From Corylus avellana (taxonomy: Eukaryota; Streptophyta; Magnoliopsida; Fagales; Betulaceae), in assembly GCF_901000735.1 (NCBI RefSeq), contig NC_081546.1:28539900-28603899 (forward strand): DNA of 64,000 nt, read 5' to 3'. Every line of letters starts with the position of its first letter. The stretch's first letter is position 1. Below, one piece after another: positions 26,126 to 40,164 of this stretch. Made by a program: the position numbers and the translations under genes. The notes below the pieces were generated by a model that was given only the letters and a program-made list of their open reading frames with translations, did not search any database and was not told the origin of the DNA.

Positions 26126-27153
26126 GGAGAAGGTGAGCCACGCTTTGTTTCCAACGACTGGGGACCAAAGGAGGGTTGGTTAATTACTTCTTCTTCTTCT
26201 CTCTTCTTCTCCTTTTTTTTTTTTTTTTTTTTTTTTGGACACTTCAAGTCAACAATCAGCTAGTCTCGTTTTTCCCATTCTCTTTATGAAAAATAAAAAT
26301 CATTTTTTTTTAGAGGTTATAGAGAGAGACTTTATTAATGGTCCTTTTTAGAAAAAGGTAAGTTAACTGATGAAATAAAGTGATTTAGCATCTTATCAGA
26401 GTTGATGTCTTGAAAATTTTACATATTGGGCCTCATTTATTGAAACCAAAATCCTAAGTTTAAAACTTGACTCTTCAATTTATTCTTTATTTCAATTAAA
26501 TATTTTATATATTGAGGGTTGAAAAAAAAAAAAAAAAAAAAAAATTCAACCCACACCTAAGGAGAGTGCTCAAATATTAGTTATCTAACGGAATAAACTT
26601 TTAGAATAAATGGTGATTTTACACTTATACACGTGTCTTAACCTTAAAGTCTCTTGTTTCTAATTAGGTTTTGGAATTAATGTTAATTAAGTTAATGATC
26701 AGCTGCTCAACCCCTAGCCCACCCTAATACTTAATTAGCAAGAGGCACAGATTGGAATGCAGGGAATTGAAGGGTTGTTTTGACTAAGGATTAATCTTCC
26801 ATCAACGGAGAATACAAGAGAAAGAATAATTGAAGAGAGATAGAGAGAGACCACACTAAGCCTGCACAAATTTGTGAAGTAACTTGTTGGTCTTAGAGAC
26901 TTATGTAATTAAATTAATGTTTTCATGAAATGTAGTGCACCTGAATTCATTCTGCATAAGCGGATCGGGCGAACTCGATGATGCATGTGCAAATGGGGAG
27001 AAGCATTGAAGCATGAACTATACCTGCCTAAAGTAATCATGAAAGTTTAACCAATAAAAAATTATAAAAAATAAATGAAGAAGTAGAACAACAAGAGATC
27101 AACTGTTAGATCAGTAATGGATGCATGCATTAGTGTTTTTAAGTAGATTGTAG
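26126..27153. other. Intergenic DNA upstream of GAPN
   Basis: A polypyrimidine tract (TTC/T run at about 26185-26235) and a long A run (26523-26544). No gene or RNA recognised. Confidence 0.6.
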
Positions 27154-27285
27154 TTCCCTAGGCCACGCCCGCCGGCAAAGCCGAAGTCTTCTCCTATTCG
27201 TGTGAAGGGAGCGTTTTTACGGGTTCAAAGTTCGCCCGACATGAGTGAGTACACGAAGTAGTTCCTCGTCATCAAAAAAAAAAAA
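27154..27285 (+). mobile_element. SINE-like retroposon ending TCATCA(n)
   Basis: A GC-richer block in AT-rich DNA. It ends GTTCCTCGTCATC followed by a run of A. The 3' end matches that of the element at 49860-49974. A Pol III B-box-like GGGTTCAAAGTTC lies at about 27219. A weak possible target duplication is ATTGTAGT on the left against ATTGCAGT on the right. Left boundary uncertain. Confidence 0.5.
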
Positions 27286-30144
27286 GCATTGCAGTCTGCA
27301 GAATGCATATGCATGCAAGCAAATATGAAACCAAAGCAGAAGCATATTTGCTTCTTTTATGGTGAAAGATTTGAAACCTGGAAATTGAAAGGTTATTCCA
27401 TTTGTTGAAAGCTGAATATTGGGAAGTAATTGGGCCATCCTCCTCCTTTTTCTTTCACATCTGGTAAAATTCTTTGGTAATATACACTCCTATATACCAA
27501 AACAGAGATTTCCTAGATATTATCGATTCCAACCTGCAGGCTACCACGTAGTAATGAATCGAACGTGTTTGATGGGGAAGCCAATGGAGGATTTTTGCAC
27601 CAACTCCCTCATTTTTAAGCTTATGCATGGAAATTGTTGCTCTCTCTCTCTCTCTCCCTCTGTCTATTGCAGAGAATTTACTAAACTTCTGTGTAATTTT
27701 TCTTTTTTGGATGTGTAGAATTCAAACATGTTAATATTAGATGAAAATCGAGACCTATAACATCACGGGTTTTCGCTAAATTCTGTGATTTTGTTTAAAA
27801 ACGCGCGTTTGGTTACTAGGATGATGCATATAATTGGTTGGATTAATACTTCGCAACTATTTTCAATGAAACATATATATGCATATAAATTGACGTTTCT
27901 TTTGGACAAAAGATGAACTTTTAAAGGGTTTTGTGATTCTTATTCTCCACTTGGCAGTTGCAGCAGACCAATTGCCATGCATTGGGGCTGTCAAAGAGTT
28001 GTCTGAGATTCAATAGCAGCTATTTTTGTCAGGAACAATTTTAAGTGAAGAAGACAATTAGGTTGGTTGGAACATGGACCATGATGGAGAAGACAAGGTT
28101 GGTTTGATCAGGCTAGGTTGTTCAGGCGCACACACACACACACACGTGGAGACAGATCTAGTGAGTAGTAATTACAATTAAGATCACAATTAAGGTTGTT
28201 CTTACAAGATTATAAATGCCTCTTCAACAAATACAAAAGTAAGATGAGTGTTCATGACTAGTTTTGTCTTCAAAGAAATTAAAAGATAAAGCTTTCGATC
28301 CAAAAGGATTTGCTTTAAGTGTCAACGATTCAGATTTAATTTCAAGTTTTTCATAAGAATTATGTGCCCCGAAAAATGATTTTTTCTAGAGCTTGCAAAA
28401 TAAATGTTTAAAGCCTTAGCTAGCATGGTTCATAGCTCCAACCTAGACAAGTTGTTTTTATGCCCTTTTTTTTAGGTTGGGTTGCAAGACATAGGATCCT
28501 TGTAGTAGTAGGTCAATTGCACAACGAGATTAATGAGCTCCAACTTTGTACTAGTAGGTCTGGTGGAAGTTGTTAACTGTTGAGCTAGTTTAACTGCCCA
28601 ATGAGGAGTTCAAATAAAATAAAATAAAATAAAAAGTCTAAGTCGTCGGTTTAGATTATAAATTGTAATGAAAAGTAATTTAAATTCAAAAATTTTGGAA
28701 AAAATTAGAAAAAGTACTAGTCAAATTAGAATTAGAGATCTCTAAAATAATTTATAAAGTCTAATCTCATTTAATAAGAAACAAACAATGATCATCTCTG
28801 TTTCAAGGTCAAGATTTTATTTTGCTGCATCTAACAGTATACAAGGTGCCACGTCATTTAAACTTTTTACATGATGTAACAATATATTTATCACATGACA
28901 TCTTGTACACGGTTGTATTTGAAATAAAAATTTGACCATAAAATGATCTCTCTCCATTCCTATTCAGAAATGAATGATGTGGGGCTGAGCATTTATGCAT
29001 ACACCCATTGAATAGTGATGAATACTCTTTGAGATGTCACAAAATTTTGTGTCCAATTCATGTCATACACCTTAGTCATGGCTCAATTCATGCCTTTATT
29101 TATTTTTATTTATTATTATTATTATTATTTATCCCTTTTTGGGGTAAAGAGTGTGGGAATCTCATTTACAGCTAGAGTCCAAGAATTGTTATCTTTATAT
29201 TGTCAGTCATACCATGCCTTGGTATATCCCTTCACATCAAAATGCATGCCTCAATCCCCTTTCCCCACTTAAAACTTCCAAAATAAACTTCAACTTTTTT
29301 TAAAAAAATAAATAAAATAAAATAAAGTATTTGATCAAGAAAACTGATGAATGTTGATAGTATTATTGTTTTTTTTTTTTTTCATTTTATTATTCTGTTA
29401 AGTCGAATCAGGGCCAGTCCAATCATGTGCAGTTTCAACTAATTTTGCTGCCTAGTTTCTTTCTATTGCCAATTATTTTTCTGTTTGTTGTATCTGCCAA
29501 GGCTCTTTGTGAGGGTATATTGGTTGGAATCTCACTCGCATATTTATGCCTAAATTTGATTAAGAGTAGAGTGCCCTAATAAATTCCTTCAAGATAGTCC
29601 ATTAAATTGACATATGTTCTAATAACATGATTTTTTCATCCATTTTTTAATATGATTAACAGAGCGTGAACATGTGATCTTTATATGTATTTTAAAAATG
29701 TATGTGAGAATCATATACTCTAAAAATAAACGTCAATTTATTAGACTGTATCTAAAGAAATATTCCTTTTAGATTATGGTTTGAATAAGACGTGCTTTTT
29801 TTTCTTGAAGAATGCGTTAGCTACAAGGTGAGATTGCATTCACATGGGCCAACCATGAGTCAGACCCAGATAGGAGTAGCTAAAGCTAACAGCATGGGTG
29901 GGTCGTTGGGTGATGGTTTTGGTTGAGAAAGGTACCGTGCCTCAAAGGGTTTGCTTGGTGCAGGTTGAAGAAAAGGATTCAAATGTTTCAGGAGCCACAA
30001 TTCCAGCTCCTGTGGTTAATATTGCACCATCTTCCATGGACCACAGCCATTGAATTCCAAGCCAGATGCCGCCCCCCCACCAGTCAATTCATATTCGTGG
30101 ATGTGATTCTTCATGTCATTAACCACATGTGCTACCTTCATATG
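27286..30144. other. Intergenic DNA, no gene recognised
   Basis: It holds small simple repeats: (CT)n at 27640-27660, (CA)n at 28131-28144, (TTA)n at about 29108-29130. Frames at 27217-27438 and 27419-27718 have no recognised domain. Confidence 0.55.
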
Positions 30145-30472
30145 TAATTTATTGTCTTTCGAAGCAATGGGAGACGGTTAGATAGGGAGGATTTTTGCCG
30201 CTTCTGATTCCAATGATTGCAATGCTTTCAAACACGGTGAAAAACAACTCATTTTGTAATTTGATGAGTTATAAAGTTGGATCATATGTGGTCAAAATTG
30301 AAAAAGAGTAATTTATTGTCTTTCTAAGCAATGGGAGACGGTTAGATGGGGAGGATTTTTGCCGCTTCTGATTATAATGATTGCAATGCTTTCAAGCACG
30401 GTGAAAAACAACTCATTTTGTAATTTGATGAGTTATAAAGCTGGATCATATGTGGTCAAAATTGAAAAAGAG
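30145..30472. repeat. 164-bp tandem duplication
   Basis: Two head-to-tail copies, 30145-30308 and 30309-30472, both starting TAATTTATTGTCTTTC and ending ATTGAAAAAGAG. Only a few substitutions separate them, so the duplication is recent. No coding content. Confidence 0.95.
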
Positions 30473-31651
30473 TATGAGATATCGCTGGATATCAGAGATT
30501 ATGAATGATATTTGCCCGTGTGAGAAGAAAGTGGTGTGGTGGTGGGACCAACCTATGTAGCTCCCCTTCCCTCATTGAATAGAAGAAAAAATTCTATATA
30601 TATGGAAATGAAATAAATCCATTTGAAGTCGGGCAATAAGTTGGTTTATATCAACTCGCGGATACTGAATGATTTGGAGAACATCGAAGAAAATTAACAC
30701 ACTAATAAGGTCTAACAAAAGTTGAATGCTTTATAACCATTCAACTCTTAGGTCTCCAAAGAGTAGCTCAATTAGTTGAAGACCACACCTCAAAGTAGAG
30801 ATCTCTAATTCGAATCTCCTTCCCCTTCTTGTATGGACATGTATAAAAACTCTCAGGAAAGTTTTTCGTGTCTACATGAATTAGAGCATTGATGAACGTA
30901 AAAAATCCAATTTGTTTTCATATTGTATAGCAAGATAAGCACATAATTTTTCTCAAATAACTTCTTCCTAGTGTGGATTGTTAACACTACAACCCGCAGC
31001 CGTATACATGTCTTCAATTATACAAAAGCAAGTACCATGCATTTCGGTTCTTCAATTATCTTTAGAAAGAATATGAAACCTTTCTTTCATATGAGTACAT
31101 ATTTGCACGAGCATTCCATTCCTAAAGTTCAATTAATATTTGATAGGAAACGTAGACACTCATCCCAAAGCAGGGATAAGACAAGGATACCTTAAACTTG
31201 GCAAAGACAGGATGACGGATAGGCACAGGGAATGGAATCCCCATCCCAAACCAAGCCCTAATGGTGTGGCACCTGCACTGATATAAATTTGCAGGCTCTT
31301 CAAAACCCACAATTGGCAAGTGTCTTAATTATGACTTCCAAATAAACTCTATATAACATAGAGGACTTCTTGGGACCTACTCAAGCATGAAAACTTTGTA
31401 TTAAACCCCACCTCAAGTGTAAATGTAAAGACACATGTTAAGAGTACAAAGTTCTGAAAACTGCAAAAGAGACAAGTTACTTGGAACACTCCTCAAAAGT
31501 TGGACATACAAACTGCATCATAACTCAAGAGAAAATGATGTACCTTGTCTTTAAAATTATCATCAACCATAAACAAATAAAATCTTTGAGCTACCTAAGG
31601 AACAATCTCTCGATGTGAAAAATGCTTCGCTCTGCCAATATTTGTTCTAAC
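30473..31651. other. Intergenic DNA, including probable eS12 3' flank
   Basis: No gene recognised. The last part, about 31550-31651, is likely the 3'UTR of the eS12 gene on the minus strand. Confidence 0.5.
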
Positions 31652-33730
<2,079 letters not shown>

Positions 33731-34489
33731 TTCTGGTTGATGGTCAGATAAGAAGTCACTTTCCTGGTGCCAAAAGAAAACAAAAAGTGTCAACTGATTG
33801 GCAAAAGATTCAAACGAATTAAAGTGTGAGCTAATTCAAAAAACAACCCTTAGACAGTTAGAGACGTAAGTTTAACATTAAAGTCAAACTCAAAATTACA
33901 AAATTATCAGATTTGGAGCGCACTACTTTATTTTCAATGGTACCTAGTAAAAACAGTGCAGAACTTCAAGCATCCAATTGTCGGAGAATATAAGAAAACT
34001 AGTAACAATAATGTCATCAATAAATAACTTCAAAGTTGGTAAAGATAAAACCTAATCAATTGCATGGAAGTGCAGACACAAAACCAGTGAAACCATACCA
34101 AAAAAGAGAAAACCTAAAATCCTGACAGCCTTCAAACTATAGGCACAGCAAGTAATCATTAACACACCCCAGCACCCTGCCTTTGTATGCATTTTATAAT
34201 ACACAATAAGGCTGTACTTTAGAAGTACTTTTCTAACTCTTAAATAAGAAATTGACATTTTTATCGCCCAGAAAACGACCAAAAGTAATTCCAATCCTAA
34301 CCAAACAGAACCTAGAGCATTTCAATTCAGCTATAATCTTCTGTGCTGCTCTTACTGTACGACTATCTCCAGATTATTTAATCAATGCAATAAACAAAGT
34401 AAAGTCCAATATGTCTGTAATAACAAGGCATACATTTTCATTTATCTTCCTCGACTTTAGAAAACAGATATAGAACCTATTTGGTTACT

Positions 34490-34506
34490 TTTTTTTTTTG
34501 ATAAGT
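34490..34506 (-). mobile_element. 17-bp retroposon 3' tail insertion with 24-bp target-site duplication
   Basis: On the minus strand the insert reads ACTTATC plus 10 A. It is flanked by 24-bp direct repeats at 34466-34489 and 34507-34530 that differ at two positions. The duplicated eS12 leader at 40650-40690 keeps the empty site with a single copy of the repeat. That shows insertion in the eS12 copy after (or at) the segmental duplication, by target-primed reverse transcription with extreme 5' truncation. Confidence 0.85.
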
Positions 34507-34799
34507 AGATATCGAACCTGTTTGGTTACTGAAAACAAAAAATAAGAAACTACTAGAAAATGAAATCCTAACGACGGGTTACATGGACCTAAAGCAAGTA
34601 ATTGGCCTAGAACAGTTTTACTCATCACCCAGATAACGATAAGCTCAGAGATTCACAAAGATCATATCTTTTTTTCGTTTATTCTATTTTCCCACGAGGA
34701 TTCTCGGCAACCAAACACAACATTCAACCACTGTAACAATAACAAAAAAGGAGCCAAATACAGTATAATGAATGAACAATAGAATAGGCATTGGCTGAC

Positions 34800-34927
34800 C
34801 TTGAAGACGGTGGTGTGTAGATCTGTACTAATCTCTACTCGCGGAGGAAAGGGGGATCAATTGAGACTTGAGAGGCGCGTTTTATAGGTCAAGAATGAAG
34901 GTATATGAATGAAACCCTAAAACCCTA
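34800..34927 (-). promoter_or_regulatory. eS12 core promoter and noncoding first exon
   Basis: Minus strand: two telo-box motifs (AAACCCTA on the plus strand at 34912 and 34920), a TATA box TATAAA at 34886-34881, then the leader exon ending CTTCAAG/GTCAGC at 34800. Telo-boxes near the transcription start are a known mark of plant translation genes. The whole arrangement recurs at about 40959-41085. Confidence 0.7.
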
Positions 34928-37694
34928 GCTCATGTTATTTTACTAAACTAACCTTCTATTTTATTGAAGAAAATTGGATGATCTAAAATTAATACATGGG
35001 CAATAGTGTACTGTTTTCGCTGGACATGAAGAAAGTCTTTCAAACTCGACGAAACTCTCTAAAATGTATTGAAGAAATATTCTCTAAACTTAATCTATTC
35101 AACTAATTTTTATCTAAAATATATTAATTTTCACATGTGTATTTTAACCATATTTCTATTAATTTAAAATTAAAAGAAAACTATCAAAAGCGAAGCTAAT
35201 AATTATCAATATTGTTATTGAATATTATTTATTATGTTTTGTGAAAATATATGAAAATAAGATTTTTTTTTTTTTCTAATTTAAAAGGCGGGAAGAGGCG
35301 ACTAGTTTAATTTTTCCCCTTGGGCGTGACCATCGGGGTTCCCACCTACTGTGGAATGTTCGATTTGAGCTATAGCTACTGTCTGGGAAAGCGAGTCCGC
35401 CACCACAACCCCACCAAAGTACAAGTTGGTAAAGCCTCTTCTTAGTAGAATCTGGTTCACGGACTACTACCGCAAGAGGGTTCGAACCCGTGACCACTAA
35501 GAAGAAAGGAAAGAAGGAATTGAACCTTATCTCCTGCTGCTTTACCATTAAAAAGAGAAATAATAATAATAATAACAAATTAAATTAAATTAAATTAAAA
35601 TTTAGTCATGATTTTGTGCTTTTTTTTTTCTTTTTTCTTTTTTTTTTTTTACTTTCCCGGAGATGTTAAACATCATAAAATTTTCATGACACTTTTCAAG
35701 AACATGATCATAGTTTTCCGCATGATTGATTAGAAAGAAAGAGGATTATATGAGTTCATTTAGCTCGAGATGATAAACATGTGTGTTATTTGAATTAAAC
35801 ATCTTATAATGTTAAACAATTCACAGTGATAAGCTCCAGGCTTATAAGTTAAACATCTTAGAATCTTTCATATTTAGCTCATGATGTTATCTATTTGAAT
35901 TAAAACAAATACGTGTTTGTTTATTGAATTAATTTAATCTCTATGATACTATTAGCCATATATAAAGCTTCTAGACAATTCCCTATAGTAATTTTTAAAT
36001 ATGAATTTCATCTATGGTTGTATCTATGTATAGAGATTTCTATTTACTTGAAGCTGATTAGTGATTATTGTGAGTTGCATTAGACATTTGATGTAGTATT
36101 CTTTTCTTTTTCTTTTTTTCTTTCTTTTTAAGTACATCAAACAAGGATTAAAAAAATATAAAATAACAAAGGGTTTGACAACTTAACAATAAACATGAAA
36201 GTAGACAAGGTAAACAAACAAAATGAGGGAATTCATTAAATAAATGATGCGACCATATGTATTCTTGGCACAAAGACCAATAATTTTGTCCCCCAATAAA
36301 GGGGGTTGAATAAGGCATAAAGGGTATGATCATCTCGAAATCCTTCAATCCTATTCAAATTCCTAGAGAAGGGAACGTAAATAGTGGCATGACCATCAAG
36401 ATACCTTTCAATCATACCCGAATGCTTGTTGGGTAACAACTACAATAGAGATGAAGAAACAGAGGGAGGGAGATACTAGAAAGCAACAAAAAAAAAAAAA
36501 AATACAAACAACAGCAGAATTAGTGAAAGGCATAGCGAAGGAATGCTATGTAGACACGGTGGAAAGTCATTGGCGTGTGTAACCCACTCGTTGGCACATA
36601 AACACCACGCACTGGTAGTGGACACCTGGAGGCAGAAAGTGACCTTTGAAAGCTGCAAGCAGAGGTGAAAGATGGCTGATGGGAGGAGGTTAGGCATCAC
36701 GCGTAGTGGAGAGCATCCCATGCATCGGTACCTGGTGGCTGGATAGAGGAAATTATGGTGACGACTAGAAGCGAAGAGACTCGGGAGAAAGGTGGGGTGG
36801 CAAGTAGGGGCGGGACTTCTTGAAGTGAAAAAATATGGTTTTTTTTTTTTTTAAAAAAAAAAAAAAATGGGGATGATAGCTAGAAGATTCAGAGACTGGT
36901 TGATTTGCCGTGATGATGAAGATGACAGAGCTGTTGGGACAGGATAAATCGCCAAGGGTGATGAAAAGAGCCTCCAAAGTGGCAGTTTGAGCATCAAAAG
37001 AGGCAAAAAAAAAAAAAGAAAAAAAAAAGGGGAGAGGGAGAGGGAGGGAGCAGAATCATGACTCCCCCTCCAATGGCAGCCAAAGTGGTGAAGGTGTCTT
37101 GACAGAGAGGGAGAGTGTTCGTTTGCCTGCTAAATTCTTGGTGGTAAAACCACCACAAACTAAACTCTTTTCATGTTTGAGGGAATCTCAAAAGCTATAA
37201 TTAAAAACGAACCATTTAAAATCAGCTAAAAACCTTTTTTTTTTTTTTTTTAATATTCAGTTTAGGATGAAAATATTGACTTTCACAAATCAGGAATACA
37301 TTGAATTTCTAAAATCAATACACGTCTCTGTTCATTCAGAAATTTCTCAAGAAGGCTAGGACCTATATATATATATATATGATTATTATGATATGCCTTA
37401 TCCAAACCCTCAGAGCTCGTGTACTCATTTACGTTGCCCAAAACCTCTAAACAGCCTATGGAGTTGGTGATTGGACACCTACGTAATTTCATATACATGC
37501 ACAGTCAAAACTACAAAACTGGAAGTAATTTCGCCAGTATTACCGGTAACTTCAAGGGTATAAAAATCTCGCTCATAACTCCATATAAATTTCCGAGTCA
37601 AATGACATGCACAGGCACAGCCACAAAAGATGTACAATGTTATATTTGCACATATGATCCAACCAAAAACCTCATCAGAATGTCGCAAAACCAA
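34928..37694. other. Intergenic DNA, repeat-rich, no gene recognised
   Basis: It holds a SINE-like block (35285-35570), polypurine runs at about 37005-37050, and AT-rich filler. Minus-strand frames at 36148-36348, 36236-36439 and 36476-36721 are short; one contains FSRNLNRIEGFRDDHT, which could come from a transposon protein, but I cannot place it. Confidence 0.5.
35285..35570 (-). repeat. SINE-like repeat with B-box motifs
   Basis: On the minus strand the block contains GGTTCAATTCC (about 35515) and CGGGTTCGAACCC (about 35485), both close to the Pol III B-box consensus GGTTCRANNCC. The sequence is GC-richer than its surroundings and ends in simple repeats. No paired target duplication was found, so it may be a composite of tRNA-derived fragments. 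Confidence 0.35.
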
Positions 37695-39969
37695 TCACTT
37701 CACTTGCTTTTCAATGAAAGATTTCACAGTTCCCATCCATCCAAAAAACTCTGTTTTATCTTTGTTCTTCATGTATTTATGCAAGAAAACCGCGAGTTCA
37801 TCCTTTATACCCCTTGCTTCCAAGAATTCATAAAGTGACTCTTGCAACTCATCATCCAATTCCCTGTAAAAAACCAATTACAAAAACCACATCAGACCAA
37901 AGTTCCATAACCCAACCTTTGGATTCTGTGAAAGAAAAAGAAGCAAGCATATGTGATTTATTCTATGCAGTCTTGTTCTGATCTACATAAAACATGAATT
38001 ATAAAAGCAACCACACCAGTGCTCATGTAATGTTCAATTCAATTGAGTAGGACATTTGATTCTACTGGGCTCCAGTAAATCAATATTTTGCACTTCTTTT
38101 CTTTCCTTACAATTCCTTACTGAACAAATAGATTATTAGGAGGAAAAAAAATCATACTTGAATTCAGGCCCTGTATATGGCTGGGCTGGTATCTTATCAC
38201 CATGGCGTATAAAAAGCCGGTTAATCTCTATACTATCTGGCCAAGCTGAGCAGATGATCTCCAAGATATCACCACCCTTATTAATATTAACAATCAAGGA
38301 AAGGTGAAGTTGGACTTCATTCCCAATGCTGCCACTACCACCTGATTTTGAAGCAGGAAGGGCCCCATCAAACATGGTGACTTCAACTTTAATGTCTTCA
38401 TCCGCAAATTTTCTATTCAATCTAATCCACTGCTCTCCAGGTCGGTCATCAACTGTGAATGAATCAAACTTTGCAACAGGCTGTAACATGTGAACATAAT
38501 TAACTGTTAAAGCCAAGAAACCAATGACTCTCTATATACTCGGGCAAAACTGTTCCAAGGAGATTTTCAAGAAATAAAGACTAGTTGTAGGAGTTATAAT
38601 ACATTTCCTGAAGCTAACCAAAGAGATATTAAGATTTTCTTAACTCCCATTTTGGTTTCCATTAAAACCCGGGAAAGAAAAAAATAGCACAAAATCAAGA
38701 CTAAATTTTTTTTTTTTTTTTTCCTTTTAAAGAACAAAACTCATAGAATTCAAGTAATGCGGTCGCACTAGGCTTAGTTAGATAAAGACTTTTGCTAGTC
38801 CCTATCCCATCATTTAAAAAGTCTTCATTCAACTAAAACCTCACCAATCAACCGAAGCATAAGCCTCAAAATAAAACTTCAAACATAAAGGACTCTTATG
38901 CTCCGTTTGATTGCTGACAAATAAGTAACAGAACCACAAATAAAAATGAGATTGTTATGGTTATGCACTTTTAACTTCTAACAAATAACAATTCAGCAAA
39001 GTCAATTAGTCTAACATTTTTTTTTTTTTTTTTGCTTCAATCTCTCAGCTCCCAAACTAAGAATTAAAACCAAGATCCAACTCAACAATTATTTGTGATG
39101 TCTCCAAGAGAACTAAGAAACAGAACCACAAATAAAAATGAGATTGTTATGGTTATGCACTTTTAACTTCTAACAAGTAACAATTCAGCTAAGTCAATTA
39201 GTCTAACATTTTTTTTTTTTTGCTTCAATCTCTCAGCTCCCAAACTAAGAATTAAAACCAAGATCCAACTCAACAATTATTTGTGATGTTTCCAAGAGAA
39301 CTAATAACATATTCGAAATTTGCAAACTTTTTTTTTTAAAAAAAAAAAAAACATAAATTAAAATGAAATTAACCAAGGTCCACTAAAAAGTTGAACATTT
39401 GAGTAAATTTTGAGACACGAAACCCGTTTCCCAGGCAGAACTATTGTATTCTCATTACCACTATTGTTTTCCATTTTCATAAATAGTAAACCTGTAGGAG
39501 ATCGGAACCAAACAAGCCCACAGGCTCAGGCTACCAATATTGATGATTAGTAATTTCTCTTTTCTCACATTCTAACAGCAACCTAACCCAAACTAACAAC
39601 TTTTTTGCTTTTTCTTAATACCCATTAGCTTTCTGAAATAACAGCTTCTCAAACGTCATAAAGAAAAATGACAATAATAAATAATATAAAAAAATAAGTA
39701 AATAAAAAGACCTGGGTGGGAGGGGAGCGTTCGAGCTCGTATTTGATCTCGTTGCGGAGAAGCCTGAGGATGTTTCCTTCGAAGGCCAATTTGCGCATTT
39801 CGGAGATGTAATTTCTGTGTTGGGCTGTCTGAAAGCAAGAGTTTCGTGCAATTTTGAGAATGGGTTCTTGTGGTTGTGGTTGAAGATGGTGGACTAGGAG
39901 GGCTCTGGAAGATGACGAAGAATAACGAAGGCCATTTCTCAGAAGGGATCGGATTGGGTTAGGCGGCAT
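37695..39969 (-). CDS. p32/MAM33 mitochondrial glycoprotein-family protein, 3 exons
   Basis: Member of the p32 (gC1qR/SUAPRGA1, yeast MAM33) family, acidic mitochondrial-matrix proteins linked to mitochondrial translation and assembly. Exons: 39969-39712, 38480-38158, 37863-37695 (phases 0 and 2), giving 249 aa. The N-terminus MPPNPIRSLLRNGLRYSSSS is Arg/Ser-rich without acids, a good mitochondrial presequence. The fold-specific core follows: LAFEGNILRLLRNEIKYELE, VDDRPGEQWIRLNRKF, FDGALPASKSG, YTGPEFKELDDELQESLYEF, and an end KYMKNKDKTEFFGWMGTVKS. Intron 1 holds a 192-bp tandem duplication. About 200 bp upstream of the ATG begins a duplicate of the eS12 promoter and leader, which may supply this gene's transcription start. 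Confidence 0.93.
38927..39304. repeat. 192-bp tandem duplication in p32 intron 1
   Basis: Two head-to-tail copies begin AACAGAACCACAAATAAAAA at 38927 and 39119. They are nearly identical, differing in T-run length and a few bases, so the event is recent. Intronic; no coding effect. Confidence 0.95.
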
Positions 39970-40164
39970 TTCTCAAGGGTTGACACCGTCGGTGGTCGCT
40001 GTCGTTGGGTTTGATAGCGTCGGTGTGGTGGCTTGTTCTCAGCTGATGGTTGCTGGGTTTGTGGGAGCGAGTGGTTTTTGTCTGAAACAAAGGGGTCTTG
40101 TTTATGTTTAAATTTTGTACATGTGGCACGTTCCTGTATTGTCAAAATTGGGGATTCAGTAATT

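Noticed and set aside
36236..36439. 67-codon minus-strand frame, possibly from a transposon protein
   Set aside because: Cannot be tied to a family and lacks neighbouring domains; left as intergenic.
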